DNA of 63,948 nt from a virus: IMG/VR virus record IMGVR_UViG_3300050343_000213, positions 1 through 63,948 of that record. One strand, written 5' to 3'. A program made the translations under genes and the position numbers. Shown piece by piece: positions 24,179-33,749 of this stretch; the stretch's first letter is position 1, and each line of letters starts with the position of its first letter. The notes beneath the pieces are model-generated. The model made no database searches. It saw only the letters and a program-made list of their open reading frames with translations, and was not told the origin of the DNA.

Positions 24179-26734
24179 ATGGCACAAACTAAAGTAAAAC
24201 TTATATCAGACGGTGTAATAGTCCAGAGTAATTTACATGCTAGCCACGGTATAACTACCGCACATATTGGTGAGGGTAGCAATTTGTATTACACAGATGC
24301 TAGAGTAGGTTCTTACTTATCTACAAATAGTTTTGCTACAGAAAGCTATGTGGGTACACAGATAACTAATTTAGTTGATTCGTCACCTTCAGCTCTTAAT
24401 ACACTTAATGAGTTAGCTGCAGCTCTTGGGGATGATGCAAACTTTAGCACAACAGTTACAAATAGTATTGCTTTAAAAGCTCCAATAGCTTCACCAACGT
24501 TTACGGGATTTGCAAAAGCGCCATACGTAAGAGCTACATCTGAGGGTGACATAGCTCTAGGTGGTATATCGGGTATATCAAGAATTCAAAGTAATGCTAG
24601 TAATGATATAAGATTTTTAAATAGTTCAAATCAGGACTTATTAACTTTAGTAGCAAGCACTAGGGCAGCAACTTTTGCAGGAAATGTAACTGTTAATGGA
24701 GGTCAAATATTAACACCAAGTGGAGTTAATCTTGCGTTAAATCCTAATACAGGAATTGTTTCTGTTGGAGGTGTTATACAAGCTTCAGGAACAGGAAATA
24801 ATACTTTTGCAGGGACTGGAACTTTTACTGATGCAATAACAGCAAATGGTTCATATCCTGGTTTAGTTCTTAATAGTACTTCTCATACAAGATTTGCTAT
24901 TACAAATAGATATTCTTCAAATTATGTAACCTTTGATATGACACCACAAGGAGGTTCAACACTTGAAGCATTAACTTTAAAAAATAATGGAAATCTAGGA
25001 ATCGGAACTGCTACGCCTCAAACAACACTTGAAGTTAAAGGCGCGGCATCAGCATTAAATGCACATTTTGGTCAAGGAACAAATAACAGTTCTGGGGTCT
25101 TTGGAGGTATAAGTTTAGGTTATTCTGAAGCAAATACTTCTTATAGAAAAGTTGGTATCGTAGCACAGACTAAGGGTGATAATTCAGCAAGACAGGACTT
25201 GCACTTTTTGGTGGATACAGTAAATGACCAAAACAGTGCTGGAGTTGGAGATAGTAAAATGCATATTCAATATAATACTGGCGATGTAATTATTAATAAT
25301 AAATTAGGAATCGGAACAACTGCTCCTAGTGAAACACTTCAGGTTAATGGTAATATTAGAGTAGCTGGTGTGGGTAATGCCATAGGGTTTGATACAACTG
25401 GTGCAAATTTAAGTAATGGAATAAAAACAATTAATGATTACGAAACTGTAATTTATAATGGCAGAGGTTCAGCTGGACATGCAGTTATAGGTAATTCAAA
25501 TATTAGATTAGGATTTGGAGCAAATTATACTGCCTCTCAAGCTAGTTTATTTATAACATCTACAGGAAACGTCGGAATCGGAACGAGTTCGCCTAGTTAT
25601 AAATTAGAAGTAAATGGAGGAACCGCGTTAGTTGGAGGAGGATTTTACGTTTCTAGTGACCAAAGTGTTAGTACAAACTTTACATATACTTTTAGAGATG
25701 CAGTAGGTATTAATAACCCTAATTCAATTTCAGCTACTGCTAACGCAGGCTATACCATGTGTGTTGGGAGGAGCCACGATAGTGGCAGCGGTGTTTCTGG
25801 TTCTATTTCAGCTGTTGGCACTATTAGAGCTTCAGCTTTTACAACTGGTATAAACACAACCGCTGGCATTGGAGGTTCTAATGGAGATGTAAATGCGGCG
25901 GAGATTGGTCCTGGTTATTTAAATCTATCAAGAGATGATACTGCCGGAGCACAACAAATTCGTTTTGAAAAAAATGGGGCATTACATTCATATATTGAAA
26001 CTACAACAAGTGGGTTAAATATAGGAAATGCAAATGTATATTTAGCAAAATCAACTAACCAAGGGCAACTATTCTTTGGAACTGCTGATAATCAATATGA
26101 AATATTTGGTGGTGGAAACTGGGGTTATATGGGTTATAATACAAGTGGTTACCATAGATTTTTTGGTAGTGGTACTGAAAGAATGAGGATTACAAACGCT
26201 GGCCTCGTTGGGATCGGGGAGAATTCACCTGTAGCTCAGCTGGATGTTCAATTGCACCATGGCACTGGAGCATTTAATAAAGATTGTGGAGCGAGAATAG
26301 GTAGAATACAATACGCTTGGCATACGGGTCAATACTACGCTAATAACAGCTATTCTTATGTACATTATAAAACAAATCTTTGGATGGGTGGATCACACAC
26401 TAATTCATCAGGTTATTCAGGAAATACTCATTATATAATGGGAGGTTTTTATATAAAAAGTTATAAATATGGTTCATTAAGAGGTGATGGCACTGTACAG
26501 TTTCATAATTGGAGTGGTGGTTTCGCGGGTCTTACCGTTCAAAATTCCGGTAACTGGACTAATTTTGTACAAAGTCCTTATACATCAAGTGATGGTTTTT
26601 GTGTTATTGTATTAGCGCATAATTATTACTCTACGCCAAATATTGATTTTCATCAAAGCTTTACCGCTTACCCTTGGAGAAATGTTCAAGTTACAGCTTC
26701 ATCACAGAGCAATAGCACAACAGGAGTATATTAA
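24179..26734 (+). CDS. Large modular tail fibre, 851 aa
   Basis: The N-terminus (AQTKVKLISDGVIVQSNLHA; GITTAHIGEGSNLYYTDARV) and the block SALNTLNELAAALGDDANFS are shared with the fibres at 20.9 and 26.9 kb. Several modules follow, each closed by an (N)VGIGT.SP..KLEV motif. The last 200 residues are a distinct domain rich in Trp, Tyr and His (HTNSSGYSGNTHYIMGGFYI; NWSGGFAGLTVQNSGNW), probably the host-binding tip. No S74 chaperone is present at this end. Confidence 0.8.
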   Translation: MAQTKVKLISDGVIVQSNLHASHGITTAHIGEGSNLYYTDARVGSYLSTNSFATESYVGTQITNLVDSSPSALNTLNELAAALGDDANFSTTVTNSIALKAPIASPTFTGFAKAPYVRATSEGDIALGGISGISRIQSNASNDIRFLNSSNQDLLTLVASTRAATFAGNVTVNGGQILTPSGVNLALNPNTGIVSVGGVIQASGTGNNTFAGTGTFTDAITANGSYPGLVLNSTSHTRFAITNRYSSNYVTFDMTPQGGSTLEALTLKNNGNLGIGTATPQTTLEVKGAASALNAHFGQGTNNSSGVFGGISLGYSEANTSYRKVGIVAQTKGDNSARQDLHFLVDTVNDQNSAGVGDSKMHIQYNTGDVIINNKLGIGTTAPSETLQVNGNIRVAGVGNAIGFDTTGANLSNGIKTINDYETVIYNGRGSAGHAVIGNSNIRLGFGANYTASQASLFITSTGNVGIGTSSPSYKLEVNGGTALVGGGFYVSSDQSVSTNFTYTFRDAVGINNPNSISATANAGYTMCVGRSHDSGSGVSGSISAVGTIRASAFTTGINTTAGIGGSNGDVNAAEIGPGYLNLSRDDTAGAQQIRFEKNGALHSYIETTTSGLNIGNANVYLAKSTNQGQLFFGTADNQYEIFGGGNWGYMGYNTSGYHRFFGSGTERMRITNAGLVGIGENSPVAQLDVQLHHGTGAFNKDCGARIGRIQYAWHTGQYYANNSYSYVHYKTNLWMGGSHTNSSGYSGNTHYIMGGFYIKSYKYGSLRGDGTVQFHNWSGGFAGLTVQNSGNWTNFVQSPYTSSDGFCVIVLAHNYYSTPNIDFHQSFTAYPWRNVQVTASSQSNSTTGVY

Positions 26735-26745
26735 AAATAAAAATT

Positions 26746-26850
26746 ATGGATATTAACGAAATACCTTTTCCCGCAGTTCAAGAAGGAGATAGAGTGCTAC
26801 ACGAAGATGTATTCTATGTATATACTAACGGAACTTTTATAAAAGAATAA
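26746..26850 (+). CDS. Tiny acidic ORF between fibre genes, 34 aa
   Basis: ATG 26746 to TAA 26850, reading MDINEIPFPAVQEGDRVLHE then DVFYVYTNGTFIKE. It fits between two fibre genes with 1 bp to the next. It may be a small assembly factor. The function is unknown. Confidence 0.5.
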   Translation: MDINEIPFPAVQEGDRVLHEDVFYVYTNGTFIKE

Positions 26851-26851
26851 T

Positions 26852-29815
26852 ATGGCAAATACTAAAGTAACAGGTGATTTAATAGCGAGCTCAACGATAG
26901 CTACAGGCAACATAGCGGATAACGCAGTTACTAGCGATAAAATAAGTGGTATTACAACAGCTCATATTACTGAGGGTGCTAACTTGTATTATACAGATGC
27001 TAGAGCAGATGCTAGAGCGGCGTTATTAGTTGATTCAGCGCCTAGTACTTTAAATACATTAAACGAATTAGCTGCAGCATTGGGCGATGACCCAAATTTT
27101 GCTACAACAGTTACAAATAGTATTGCAACTAAAATGCCTATAGCCGGTGGAACTTTTACGGGAAATATAACAGGAGTTGGAGCATCGCTTATTGGCACAG
27201 CGGCATCAGGCACTGCATTAGTCACAATAGAAAACAATAGTGGTTCAACTGCTACATCTTATGGTTTGTTAGTTATAGGTGGTGGAAATAGTTCAAATGG
27301 TCGAACGTTTGAAGTTAGAGATGCTTCTGGAAATACTGATTTAATTGTAAAAGGAAACGGCAAAATAGGAATTGGAACGGCTTCGCCTGAAGAAAAATTA
27401 CATATTGTAAATGCTGCAAATGCAAGTGTAGATAATTTTATGCTTGAATTACAAAATACAACAACTGTAGCTGATTCAAGGTCAGGAATATTATTTTCCA
27501 CTAATAGTGGCACGGGGTCAAGTAGGGCAGGGTGCGCAATACAAGGTTCAAATAATGGAATTGATGGGACTGGTCATTTACTTTTTGGTAGTGTTAACAG
27601 TAATACTTTTTCAGAAAAAATGCGTATTACAAGTGCGGGGGATATACAATTTACTGGCAATAGTCATACACCATATATTCAACTTGTTAATAGTGGTAGA
27701 ACTGCAGGAAATCCTGGTTATACTTTTAATAACGATACAAATACAGGAATGTTTCAACCTGCTGGAGTTTATGACACTATCGCTTTTTCAACAGGTGGTT
27801 CAGAAAGAATCCGCATAGACAGTTCTGGATTAACTACAATAAAAAGAACTGGTATAACAGGAGTTGCTAAAGCTGATATGACTTTACAAATAGGTTATGA
27901 AGGTAATAATGGTCAAAATAACTTAATTGGTTTTGGATATAATGCACAAACTAATATTCCTGCATATATTGGATATACTACAACAAGTGGTAGTGGAAGT
28001 ACAAAAGGAGATTTAGTTTTTGGAACAAGAAGTGTAACTACAAATACTGCTCCATTAGAAAGAATCCGTATAGAAAACACAGGTGTAATGAAGTTCGCCA
28101 ACACTGCCACAAGCACTGGAGATGTTGGTACTATTGCTCACTACACAAATAATTATATGTACATTAGGGGCGGAACTGGAGGTTTAGCTATTGGAGATGA
28201 TGGTTTTGATACGAATATTTATCTTAATAATAATAGTAGCATACAATTACAAACAGCTGGCTCAGAAAGAATGCGTTGGCTTGCGGATGGTCAATTTTGG
28301 ATTAAACTATTATCAACAACGAGCGGTCGTGAAGCGTCTATGGCTAATGATAATGATAAATTACAAATATTTGGTTCTAGACACGGGGGCACAGGAAAAT
28401 ATGTTTCTATATGGTCAGATGGAGCAAATGAAAATACTAGGTTTTATCCTACTAAAACTGTTTTTTATAAAGACGTCGGGATCGGGGTGACTTCGCCTTC
28501 ATCAAAGCTGCAAATACAAGCAAATCAACACGCAACTAACCCTGGTGCTAAAAATTATACTGGATCTGCAATAAATGCTGATGGAGGAGATATAGCAACT
28601 GGAAAATTATTCTTGCAAGGTTATCAAAATACAGCAAATGACTTGTGTGGGTTTAATAATGAAGCAGACAGAGTTGTATTATATAATTACACAGATGCTA
28701 GATATTTGCAGGTTTGGAATCATGCTGGTGATACTTTTATACCTAATGGCAACGTCGGGATCGGAACGGCAGACCCAGATCATAAATTGGAAGTTGTTGG
28801 TAGTCTTGCATTAAGAAATAGTAATAGTCGCTTATATTTTGGTACTAACAATGGAACCGATAGAAGAGCTTTAGAAGGTAGCATTGACGGTGCATTATTG
28901 CAAGTTGGAGAAAGCTACAATAATACTAGAATTTATGGAGTAGCACAAGTTATGGGTGCAACTTTAGCTGTAGGTGATAGTACTGCATTTAACACATATC
29001 AAGGAATAAGTGCTTACGGATCAAACCCATCTTTAGCTCTAAGGGCCAGCGGCTCTAGTAGTTGGTGCTGGACAGAATATAGAACAAATGGTAACACTAA
29101 TAATTTTAGTATGGGTGTTAATCAATCTGTACCTTATTGGGGTGTAAAAAATGGGGCAGGGTTGGATAACCCAGTTTTAAAGGTTAAAAATGTAGGAGGA
29201 GTTACACAAACTGATAAGCATGAGAATGGCCTTTACTCTGATTCAAATCAACCACCTGCTGTTTATTTAGGTAAATCTGGAAATGTAATGGGCACTGGTG
29301 GTATATATAGACTTGGATCTGTTGTATCCTCCTCTACCACTAATGCAACTAATATTCCTGTTGTGACAACGTATTCATCAGGGCACTGGGGAGCGCAACC
29401 TACTTTTTTTCTAGAGTTTGTGGTAACCTATTACAGATCAAGTTACGTAAAATATTGGTGCCAGCATACTGTTAGTGGTACTACTATAGAACCAATGCAT
29501 GGCCCTTTTGGCGGACAAATGACTAGTAGCCCATTAACCGTAACTGTAACTCAATTATGTACTAATTGTAATGGTGGTCAACCTGTATATAAAGCTGTTT
29601 GGAAATGGACAAATTATGGAACGTATTTAAGAACTACACCAACTATATCAATACAGTATGGAGCAGGCTCTACTAGAATATATACAGACGGAACATCAAC
29701 AGAGTCTTTAATAGACACGCTGCATGGTGGTTCAGGCAGCCCAGGGGCGGGCATTTTACTGCATGGAATAAATGATGCACAAGCCGCGGGTGGAGACATA
29801 GTAACATATAATTAA
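26852..29815 (+). CDS. Large modular tail fibre, 987 aa
   Basis: The N-terminus (ANTKVTGDLIASSTIATGNI) leads to GITTAHITEGANLYYTDARA and LNTLNELAAALGDDPNFATT, shared with its two neighbours. Modules separated by GIGT.(S/D)P motifs follow (GKIGIGTASPEEKLHIVN; DVGIGVTSPSSKLQIQ; NVGIGTADPDHKLEVVG). The last 200 residues are a unique domain with paired Cys (WCQHTV; LCTNCNGGQPVYK). It is probably a third receptor-binding fibre. It lacks an S74 domain. Confidence 0.8.
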   Translation: MANTKVTGDLIASSTIATGNIADNAVTSDKISGITTAHITEGANLYYTDARADARAALLVDSAPSTLNTLNELAAALGDDPNFATTVTNSIATKMPIAGGTFTGNITGVGASLIGTAASGTALVTIENNSGSTATSYGLLVIGGGNSSNGRTFEVRDASGNTDLIVKGNGKIGIGTASPEEKLHIVNAANASVDNFMLELQNTTTVADSRSGILFSTNSGTGSSRAGCAIQGSNNGIDGTGHLLFGSVNSNTFSEKMRITSAGDIQFTGNSHTPYIQLVNSGRTAGNPGYTFNNDTNTGMFQPAGVYDTIAFSTGGSERIRIDSSGLTTIKRTGITGVAKADMTLQIGYEGNNGQNNLIGFGYNAQTNIPAYIGYTTTSGSGSTKGDLVFGTRSVTTNTAPLERIRIENTGVMKFANTATSTGDVGTIAHYTNNYMYIRGGTGGLAIGDDGFDTNIYLNNNSSIQLQTAGSERMRWLADGQFWIKLLSTTSGREASMANDNDKLQIFGSRHGGTGKYVSIWSDGANENTRFYPTKTVFYKDVGIGVTSPSSKLQIQANQHATNPGAKNYTGSAINADGGDIATGKLFLQGYQNTANDLCGFNNEADRVVLYNYTDARYLQVWNHAGDTFIPNGNVGIGTADPDHKLEVVGSLALRNSNSRLYFGTNNGTDRRALEGSIDGALLQVGESYNNTRIYGVAQVMGATLAVGDSTAFNTYQGISAYGSNPSLALRASGSSSWCWTEYRTNGNTNNFSMGVNQSVPYWGVKNGAGLDNPVLKVKNVGGVTQTDKHENGLYSDSNQPPAVYLGKSGNVMGTGGIYRLGSVVSSSTTNATNIPVVTTYSSGHWGAQPTFFLEFVVTYYRSSYVKYWCQHTVSGTTIEPMHGPFGGQMTSSPLTVTVTQLCTNCNGGQPVYKAVWKWTNYGTYLRTTPTISIQYGAGSTRIYTDGTSTESLIDTLHGGSGSPGAGILLHGINDAQAAGGDIVTYN

Positions 29816-29845
29816 AAATAAATAAATAAAAAAAACAAACAAACA

Positions 29846-30184
29846 ATGGCAAAAACTTACACATGGGATATTAATGCTTTAGACGTTAAGATTTCACACG
29901 ATGATAACGATAACGTTATCACTACAATCCACTGGGTGTTAAACGCTACAGAGGGGACAGACCCCGTGTACAATGCTAGCAGTATAGGTACGCAAAGCTT
30001 AGTATACAACGCGGATTCTTTTACGGCTTACAATAGCGTAACAAAAGAAAATGTTATAGCGTGGCTAGAGTCATCTTTAGATGTAGAGGCTTTAAAGGCT
30101 GGATTGGACGAAAACATAGAGTTGCAAAAAACTCCTGTTGATAATACTTTTCACAATCCATTTCCAGAAGAACAACCGGCATAA
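29846..30184 (+). CDS. Fibre-associated protein, paralogue of the 13.9-kb gene
   Basis: The 112-residue product begins AKTYTWDINALDVKISHDDN and has TTIHWVLNATEGTDPVYNAS, matching the pattern of the gene at 13,854. A C-terminal ENVIAWLESSLDVEALKAGL is helical. It follows a fibre gene in both places, suggesting an accessory tail role. An AT-rich leader of 30 bp precedes the ATG. Confidence 0.6.
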   Translation: MAKTYTWDINALDVKISHDDNDNVITTIHWVLNATEGTDPVYNASSIGTQSLVYNADSFTAYNSVTKENVIAWLESSLDVEALKAGLDENIELQKTPVDNTFHNPFPEEQPA

Positions 30185-30259
30185 TTAGAAATTAAGTAAA
30201 ACAAGTGATAATAAATTATAACCCAAACAATTAAATTAAATTTTAAAAAATTAAAGATT

Positions 30260-30517
30260 ATGGAAAACCAAGTAAACAAAATTACACCTGAACAATTAGA
30301 AGAATTACAGGGATTTGTAGGCAAGCTTAACAATGCTGCTTCACAAATAGGTAACTTAGAATTAAAGAAACACCAGCTTAACCACGCTGCAGCAGAAGTT
30401 CAACAAGATTTGAATAAGTTGCAGGCTAAGCTAGAAGAGAAGTACGGTAAAATACAAATTAATATTGAAGACGGATCGTACGAGCCAATCAAAGAAGAAG
30501 ATGAGTCTAGTTCGTAA
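30260..30517 (+). CDS. Coiled-coil protein, 85 aa
   Basis: It opens ENQVNKITPEQLEELQGFVG. Residues 20-65 (KLNNAASQIGNLELKKHQLN; AAAEVQQDLNKLQAKLEEKY) are a continuous coiled coil, with an acidic Ser tail. The type is common near terminase genes of marine phages. Unknown function. Confidence 0.6.
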   Translation: MENQVNKITPEQLEELQGFVGKLNNAASQIGNLELKKHQLNHAAAEVQQDLNKLQAKLEEKYGKIQINIEDGSYEPIKEEDESSS

Positions 30518-30719
30518 AATAAGTATAGGTAGAGACTATAAGAACGACGCTATGCATTATGCGGTAGGCCAAGAAGTATATGGTGGCCACACAATATGCG
30601 ACATAGTAGAAGGTGACGATAAGTTTTCTATTTATATTAAAAAAAAGAACGAAGTATTACCGTGGAAAGATTTTAATAAAAACATGGCAATAGCCGTGGA
30701 ATACAATTTAGAATATTAA
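30501..30719 (+). CDS. Conserved small phage protein, 72 aa
   Basis: I start it at ATG 30501 (MSLVRKISIGRDYKNDAMHY), overlapping the upstream gene by 17 bp; an earlier start at 30465 has less family-like sequence. It has the pattern VGQEVYGGHTICDIVEGDD and KKKNEVLPWKDFN, a small beta domain. The function is unknown. Confidence 0.6.
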   Translation: MSLVRKISIGRDYKNDAMHYAVGQEVYGGHTICDIVEGDDKFSIYIKKKNEVLPWKDFNKNMAIAVEYNLEY

Positions 30720-31312
30720 TGCAAAGTTTATTTGATTTTATTATAAAACCAAAAAACGAAAGATACGATAATAAAAAATATATAGATGGTCAAGAGCTTT
30801 TAGTTAATACTGAAATCTCTGATCATCGATATGTTAGTCGTACTGGAATTGTTTTAAACGTACCTAAGTCTGAAGATAACGAAATACAAATTGGTGATGA
30901 AGTTATATTACATCACAATGTATTCAGAAGATGGTACAATCAATACGGCGTGGAAAAAAATTCACGTGGCTATTATAAAGATGATCTTTATTTTGTTAAA
31001 GCAGATCAAATATACTTATACAAAAGAGATAACAAATGGAACGCCCCTAAAGGCTTCTGTTTTGTTAAGCCAATCAAATCTACTGATATATTAAATAACG
31101 AGAAAGAACAAGCCCTAAGGGGCATTATAAAGCACGTTGATAACGACATTAGCGGTTTAATAGAAAAAGAAGATTTAGTTGGGTTTACACCTAGTAGCGA
31201 ATACGAATTTATTGTAGAAGGCGAAAGAATGTATAGAGTATTAACCAATTCAATATCTATTAAATATGAACGTCAAGGAAACGAAAAAGAATATAATCCA
31301 AGCTGGACATGA
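30719..31312 (+). CDS. Putative GroES-fold phage protein
   Basis: The 197-residue protein has beta-barrel features resembling co-chaperonins: VSRTGIVLNVPKSEDNEIQI followed by GDEVILHHNVFRRW, then GFCFVKPI and a second barrel-like half (GIIKHVDND...EYEFIVEGERMYRVL). The GDxVxxHHNxFR pattern is common in marine phages next to terminase genes. Similarity to GroES is my reading of the pattern and not proven. It might help capsid folding with the phage or host GroEL. Confidence 0.5.
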   Translation: MQSLFDFIIKPKNERYDNKKYIDGQELLVNTEISDHRYVSRTGIVLNVPKSEDNEIQIGDEVILHHNVFRRWYNQYGVEKNSRGYYKDDLYFVKADQIYLYKRDNKWNAPKGFCFVKPIKSTDILNNEKEQALRGIIKHVDNDISGLIEKEDLVGFTPSSEYEFIVEGERMYRVLTNSISIKYERQGNEKEYNPSWT

Positions 31313-31541
31313 AGCAGTCAAAGAACTTATTAAAGTTGCTAAAGAACCTATTGTTGAAACTGATGATGACATCTCAGCCGATAGACTCAAGAACGCTGCA
31401 GCCACTAAAAAGCTCGCAATATTCGATGCATTTGAGATCTTAGGTAGAATCGAAGAGGAAAATGATATACTTAATAACAAACCTAAAAAAGAAGCTGAAG
31501 CAGAAGTATTCAGTGGGTTTGCAGAAAGGAGGTCTAAATAA
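31266..31541 (+). CDS. Putative terminase small subunit
   Basis: The 91-residue helical protein begins NVKETKKNIIQAGHEAVKEL and has ISADRLKNAAATKKLAIFDA, then an acidic C-terminus. It lies directly before the large terminase subunit, overlapping it by 1 bp (TAATG) and the upstream gene by 47 bp. Position and size suit a DNA-recognising small terminase; there is no clear HTH. A strong Shine-Dalgarno for the next gene (AAAGGAGG) lies in its last codons. Confidence 0.5.
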   Translation: MNVKETKKNIIQAGHEAVKELIKVAKEPIVETDDDISADRLKNAAATKKLAIFDAFEILGRIEEENDILNNKPKKEAEAEVFSGFAERRSK

Positions 31542-33748
31542 TGTACAAGCAGAGTTTATATAAGGTTATAGAGCCTATTAAAATAACTACTATTAAAAGA
31601 TTAAACAAATCTAAAAAGTGGAAGTACGGATACAACGAAGAACATGACGTTGTTGTTATATCTAAGACAGGTCAGATAGGGGAAGTGTATAGCATACAGA
31701 ATTTAAAAATAGCATTGCCAAAAGAAACAAACGTTGATAATCAGAATGACGTATGGACTCCACACGAGTATCCTAAAGAACTTAAAGCAATCAAGAGTAT
31801 ATTTGATTGGAAAGATTATCCGAATGAATTTAAACAGAAGTGGCATGGATACATTGATAAAGAATTTACTAAGCGAGATGAAGGGCATTGGTTCAAGAGT
31901 AAAGGGGTTTCTACTTATATTACTGGCACTCACTATATGTACTTGCAGTGGACCAAGATTGATGTTGGGCAACCAGATTTTAGGGAAGCAAACAGATTAT
32001 TCTTTATTCACTGGGAAGCTTGCAAAGCAGATAAAAGATGCTACGGAATGTGCTATCTTAAAAACAGACGTTCAGGATTTTCATTTATGGCATCCGGAGA
32101 GACCGTTAACTTGGCTACAGCATCATCTGATTCAAGATACGGTATATTATCAAAGTCAGGTGCAGATGCAAAAAAAATGTTTACAGATAAAGTTGTACCA
32201 ATATCAATTAACTACCCGTTCTTTTTCAGACCCATACAAGATGGTATGGACAGACCGAAAACAGAACTTGCATACAGAGTACCAGCTTCAAAGTTTACTC
32301 GTAAAAGATTTGAGTCTAAAGACAAAACTCAAGAGATAGCTGGATTAGATACAACTATTGACTGGAAAAATACAGGAGACAACAGTTATGATGGTGAAAA
32401 ACTTGCACTACTAGTACATGATGAAGCAGGCAAATGGGAACGTCCAGAAAACATTCTTAACAACTGGCGTGTTACAAAAACCACGCTTAGATTAGGTTCA
32501 AGAATAATTGGTAAGTGTATGATGGGCTCAACATCAAACGCTTTAGATAAAGGAGGGGAGAATTTTAAAAAACTATATAATAATTCAGATGTTACGAAAC
32601 GGAATAAAAATGGACAGACTCGTTCGGGATTATATTCTTTGTTCATACCTATGGAATGGAATTTCGAAGGATTCATCGATTCTTATGGAATACCTGTCTT
32701 TAACACACCGAAAGAGCCTATTGCCAACAACCAGGGAGATAATATCGACGTCGGGGTTATTGAACATTGGGAGAATGAAGTAGATGGTTTAAAGGGAGAT
32801 CAAGATGGTTTAAATGAATTTTATAGACAGTTTCCCCGTACAGAGGAACATGCATTCAGAGACGAGGCTAAGAACAGTATATTTAACTTAGCTAAGATAT
32901 ACGAACAAATTGATTTTAATGATGATATAACAACAGAAGCTAATGTTACAACAGGAAGCTTCTCTTGGCAAAATGGTATTAAAGATACTAAAGTACAATT
33001 CACACCTAATCCAAATGGAAGATTTAAAGTAAGTTGGGTACCGAGTATTACATTACAAAATAACATCATTAATAAAAATGGTATTAAATATCCAGGCAAT
33101 GAACATATGGGTGCATTTGGTTGTGACAGTTATGATATATCAGGGACAACAGATGGTAAAGGATCTAAAGGTGCATTGCACGGATTAACAAAGTTTAGTA
33201 TGGAGGATGCTCCTCCTAATAGATTTTTTTTAGAATATGTAGCTAGACCGCAAACAGCAGAGATGTTTTTTGAAGATGTTTTAATGTCATTAGTATTTTA
33301 CGGAATGCCAATACTTGCTGAAAACAATAAACCTAGGTTACTATATTATTTAAGAAGAAGAGGATACAGGGGATATTCTATGAATAGGCCCGATAGATTG
33401 TGGAATAAATTATCGGTTACTGAAAAAGAAATTGGTGGTATACCGAATTCAAGTGAAGACATTAGACAAGCACACGCGGCAGCTATTGAAACTTATATAA
33501 ATACTCATGTAGGTGTATTGTCAGATGGCAACTATGGTGATCTGTATTTTAATAATACATTAAATGATTGGGCTAAGTTTGATATAAATAAAAGAACGAA
33601 GTTTGATGCAGCTATTAGTTCAGGATTAGCTGTTATGGCATGTAATAAAAATAAGTACAGACCGAGTGCAGAAATACAAAAACAAAAAGTTAACATTAAC
33701 TTTTCAAGATACGAAAACAAAGGAATTACATCAAAAATAATTAATTAA
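31541..33748 (+). CDS. Terminase large subunit
   Basis: The 735-residue packaging motor has a Walker-A-like segment in YLKNRRSGFSF (about residue 175), Walker B as LALLVHDEAGKWE with D294 and E295, and a C motif MMGSTSN. The C-terminal nuclease domain shows an acidic residue in FGCDSYDISGT (D529). It packages DNA into the procapsid with ATP and cuts the concatemer. Its start follows an AAAGGAGG ribosome site, one of the few strong ones in the window, which suggests higher or host-independent initiation. Portal follows 2 bp downstream. Confidence 0.88.
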   Translation: MYKQSLYKVIEPIKITTIKRLNKSKKWKYGYNEEHDVVVISKTGQIGEVYSIQNLKIALPKETNVDNQNDVWTPHEYPKELKAIKSIFDWKDYPNEFKQKWHGYIDKEFTKRDEGHWFKSKGVSTYITGTHYMYLQWTKIDVGQPDFREANRLFFIHWEACKADKRCYGMCYLKNRRSGFSFMASGETVNLATASSDSRYGILSKSGADAKKMFTDKVVPISINYPFFFRPIQDGMDRPKTELAYRVPASKFTRKRFESKDKTQEIAGLDTTIDWKNTGDNSYDGEKLALLVHDEAGKWERPENILNNWRVTKTTLRLGSRIIGKCMMGSTSNALDKGGENFKKLYNNSDVTKRNKNGQTRSGLYSLFIPMEWNFEGFIDSYGIPVFNTPKEPIANNQGDNIDVGVIEHWENEVDGLKGDQDGLNEFYRQFPRTEEHAFRDEAKNSIFNLAKIYEQIDFNDDITTEANVTTGSFSWQNGIKDTKVQFTPNPNGRFKVSWVPSITLQNNIINKNGIKYPGNEHMGAFGCDSYDISGTTDGKGSKGALHGLTKFSMEDAPPNRFFLEYVARPQTAEMFFEDVLMSLVFYGMPILAENNKPRLLYYLRRRGYRGYSMNRPDRLWNKLSVTEKEIGGIPNSSEDIRQAHAAAIETYINTHVGVLSDGNYGDLYFNNTLNDWAKFDINKRTKFDAAISSGLAVMACNKNKYRPSAEIQKQKVNINFSRYENKGITSKIIN

Positions 33749-33749
33749 T

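Larger units (their letters stand above)
22990..28800 (+). repeat. Recurring GC-richer VGIGT motif within fibre genes
   Basis: A short DNA motif close to AACGTCGGGATCGGAACG, usually followed by xxTTCGCCT, occurs near 23009, 24999, 25308, 25567, 26205, 27365, 28473 and 28752. It encodes (V/I)GIGTxxPxxKLEV each time. The surrounding DNA is AT-rich and diverged, so the conservation at base level stands out. Confidence 0.6.
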
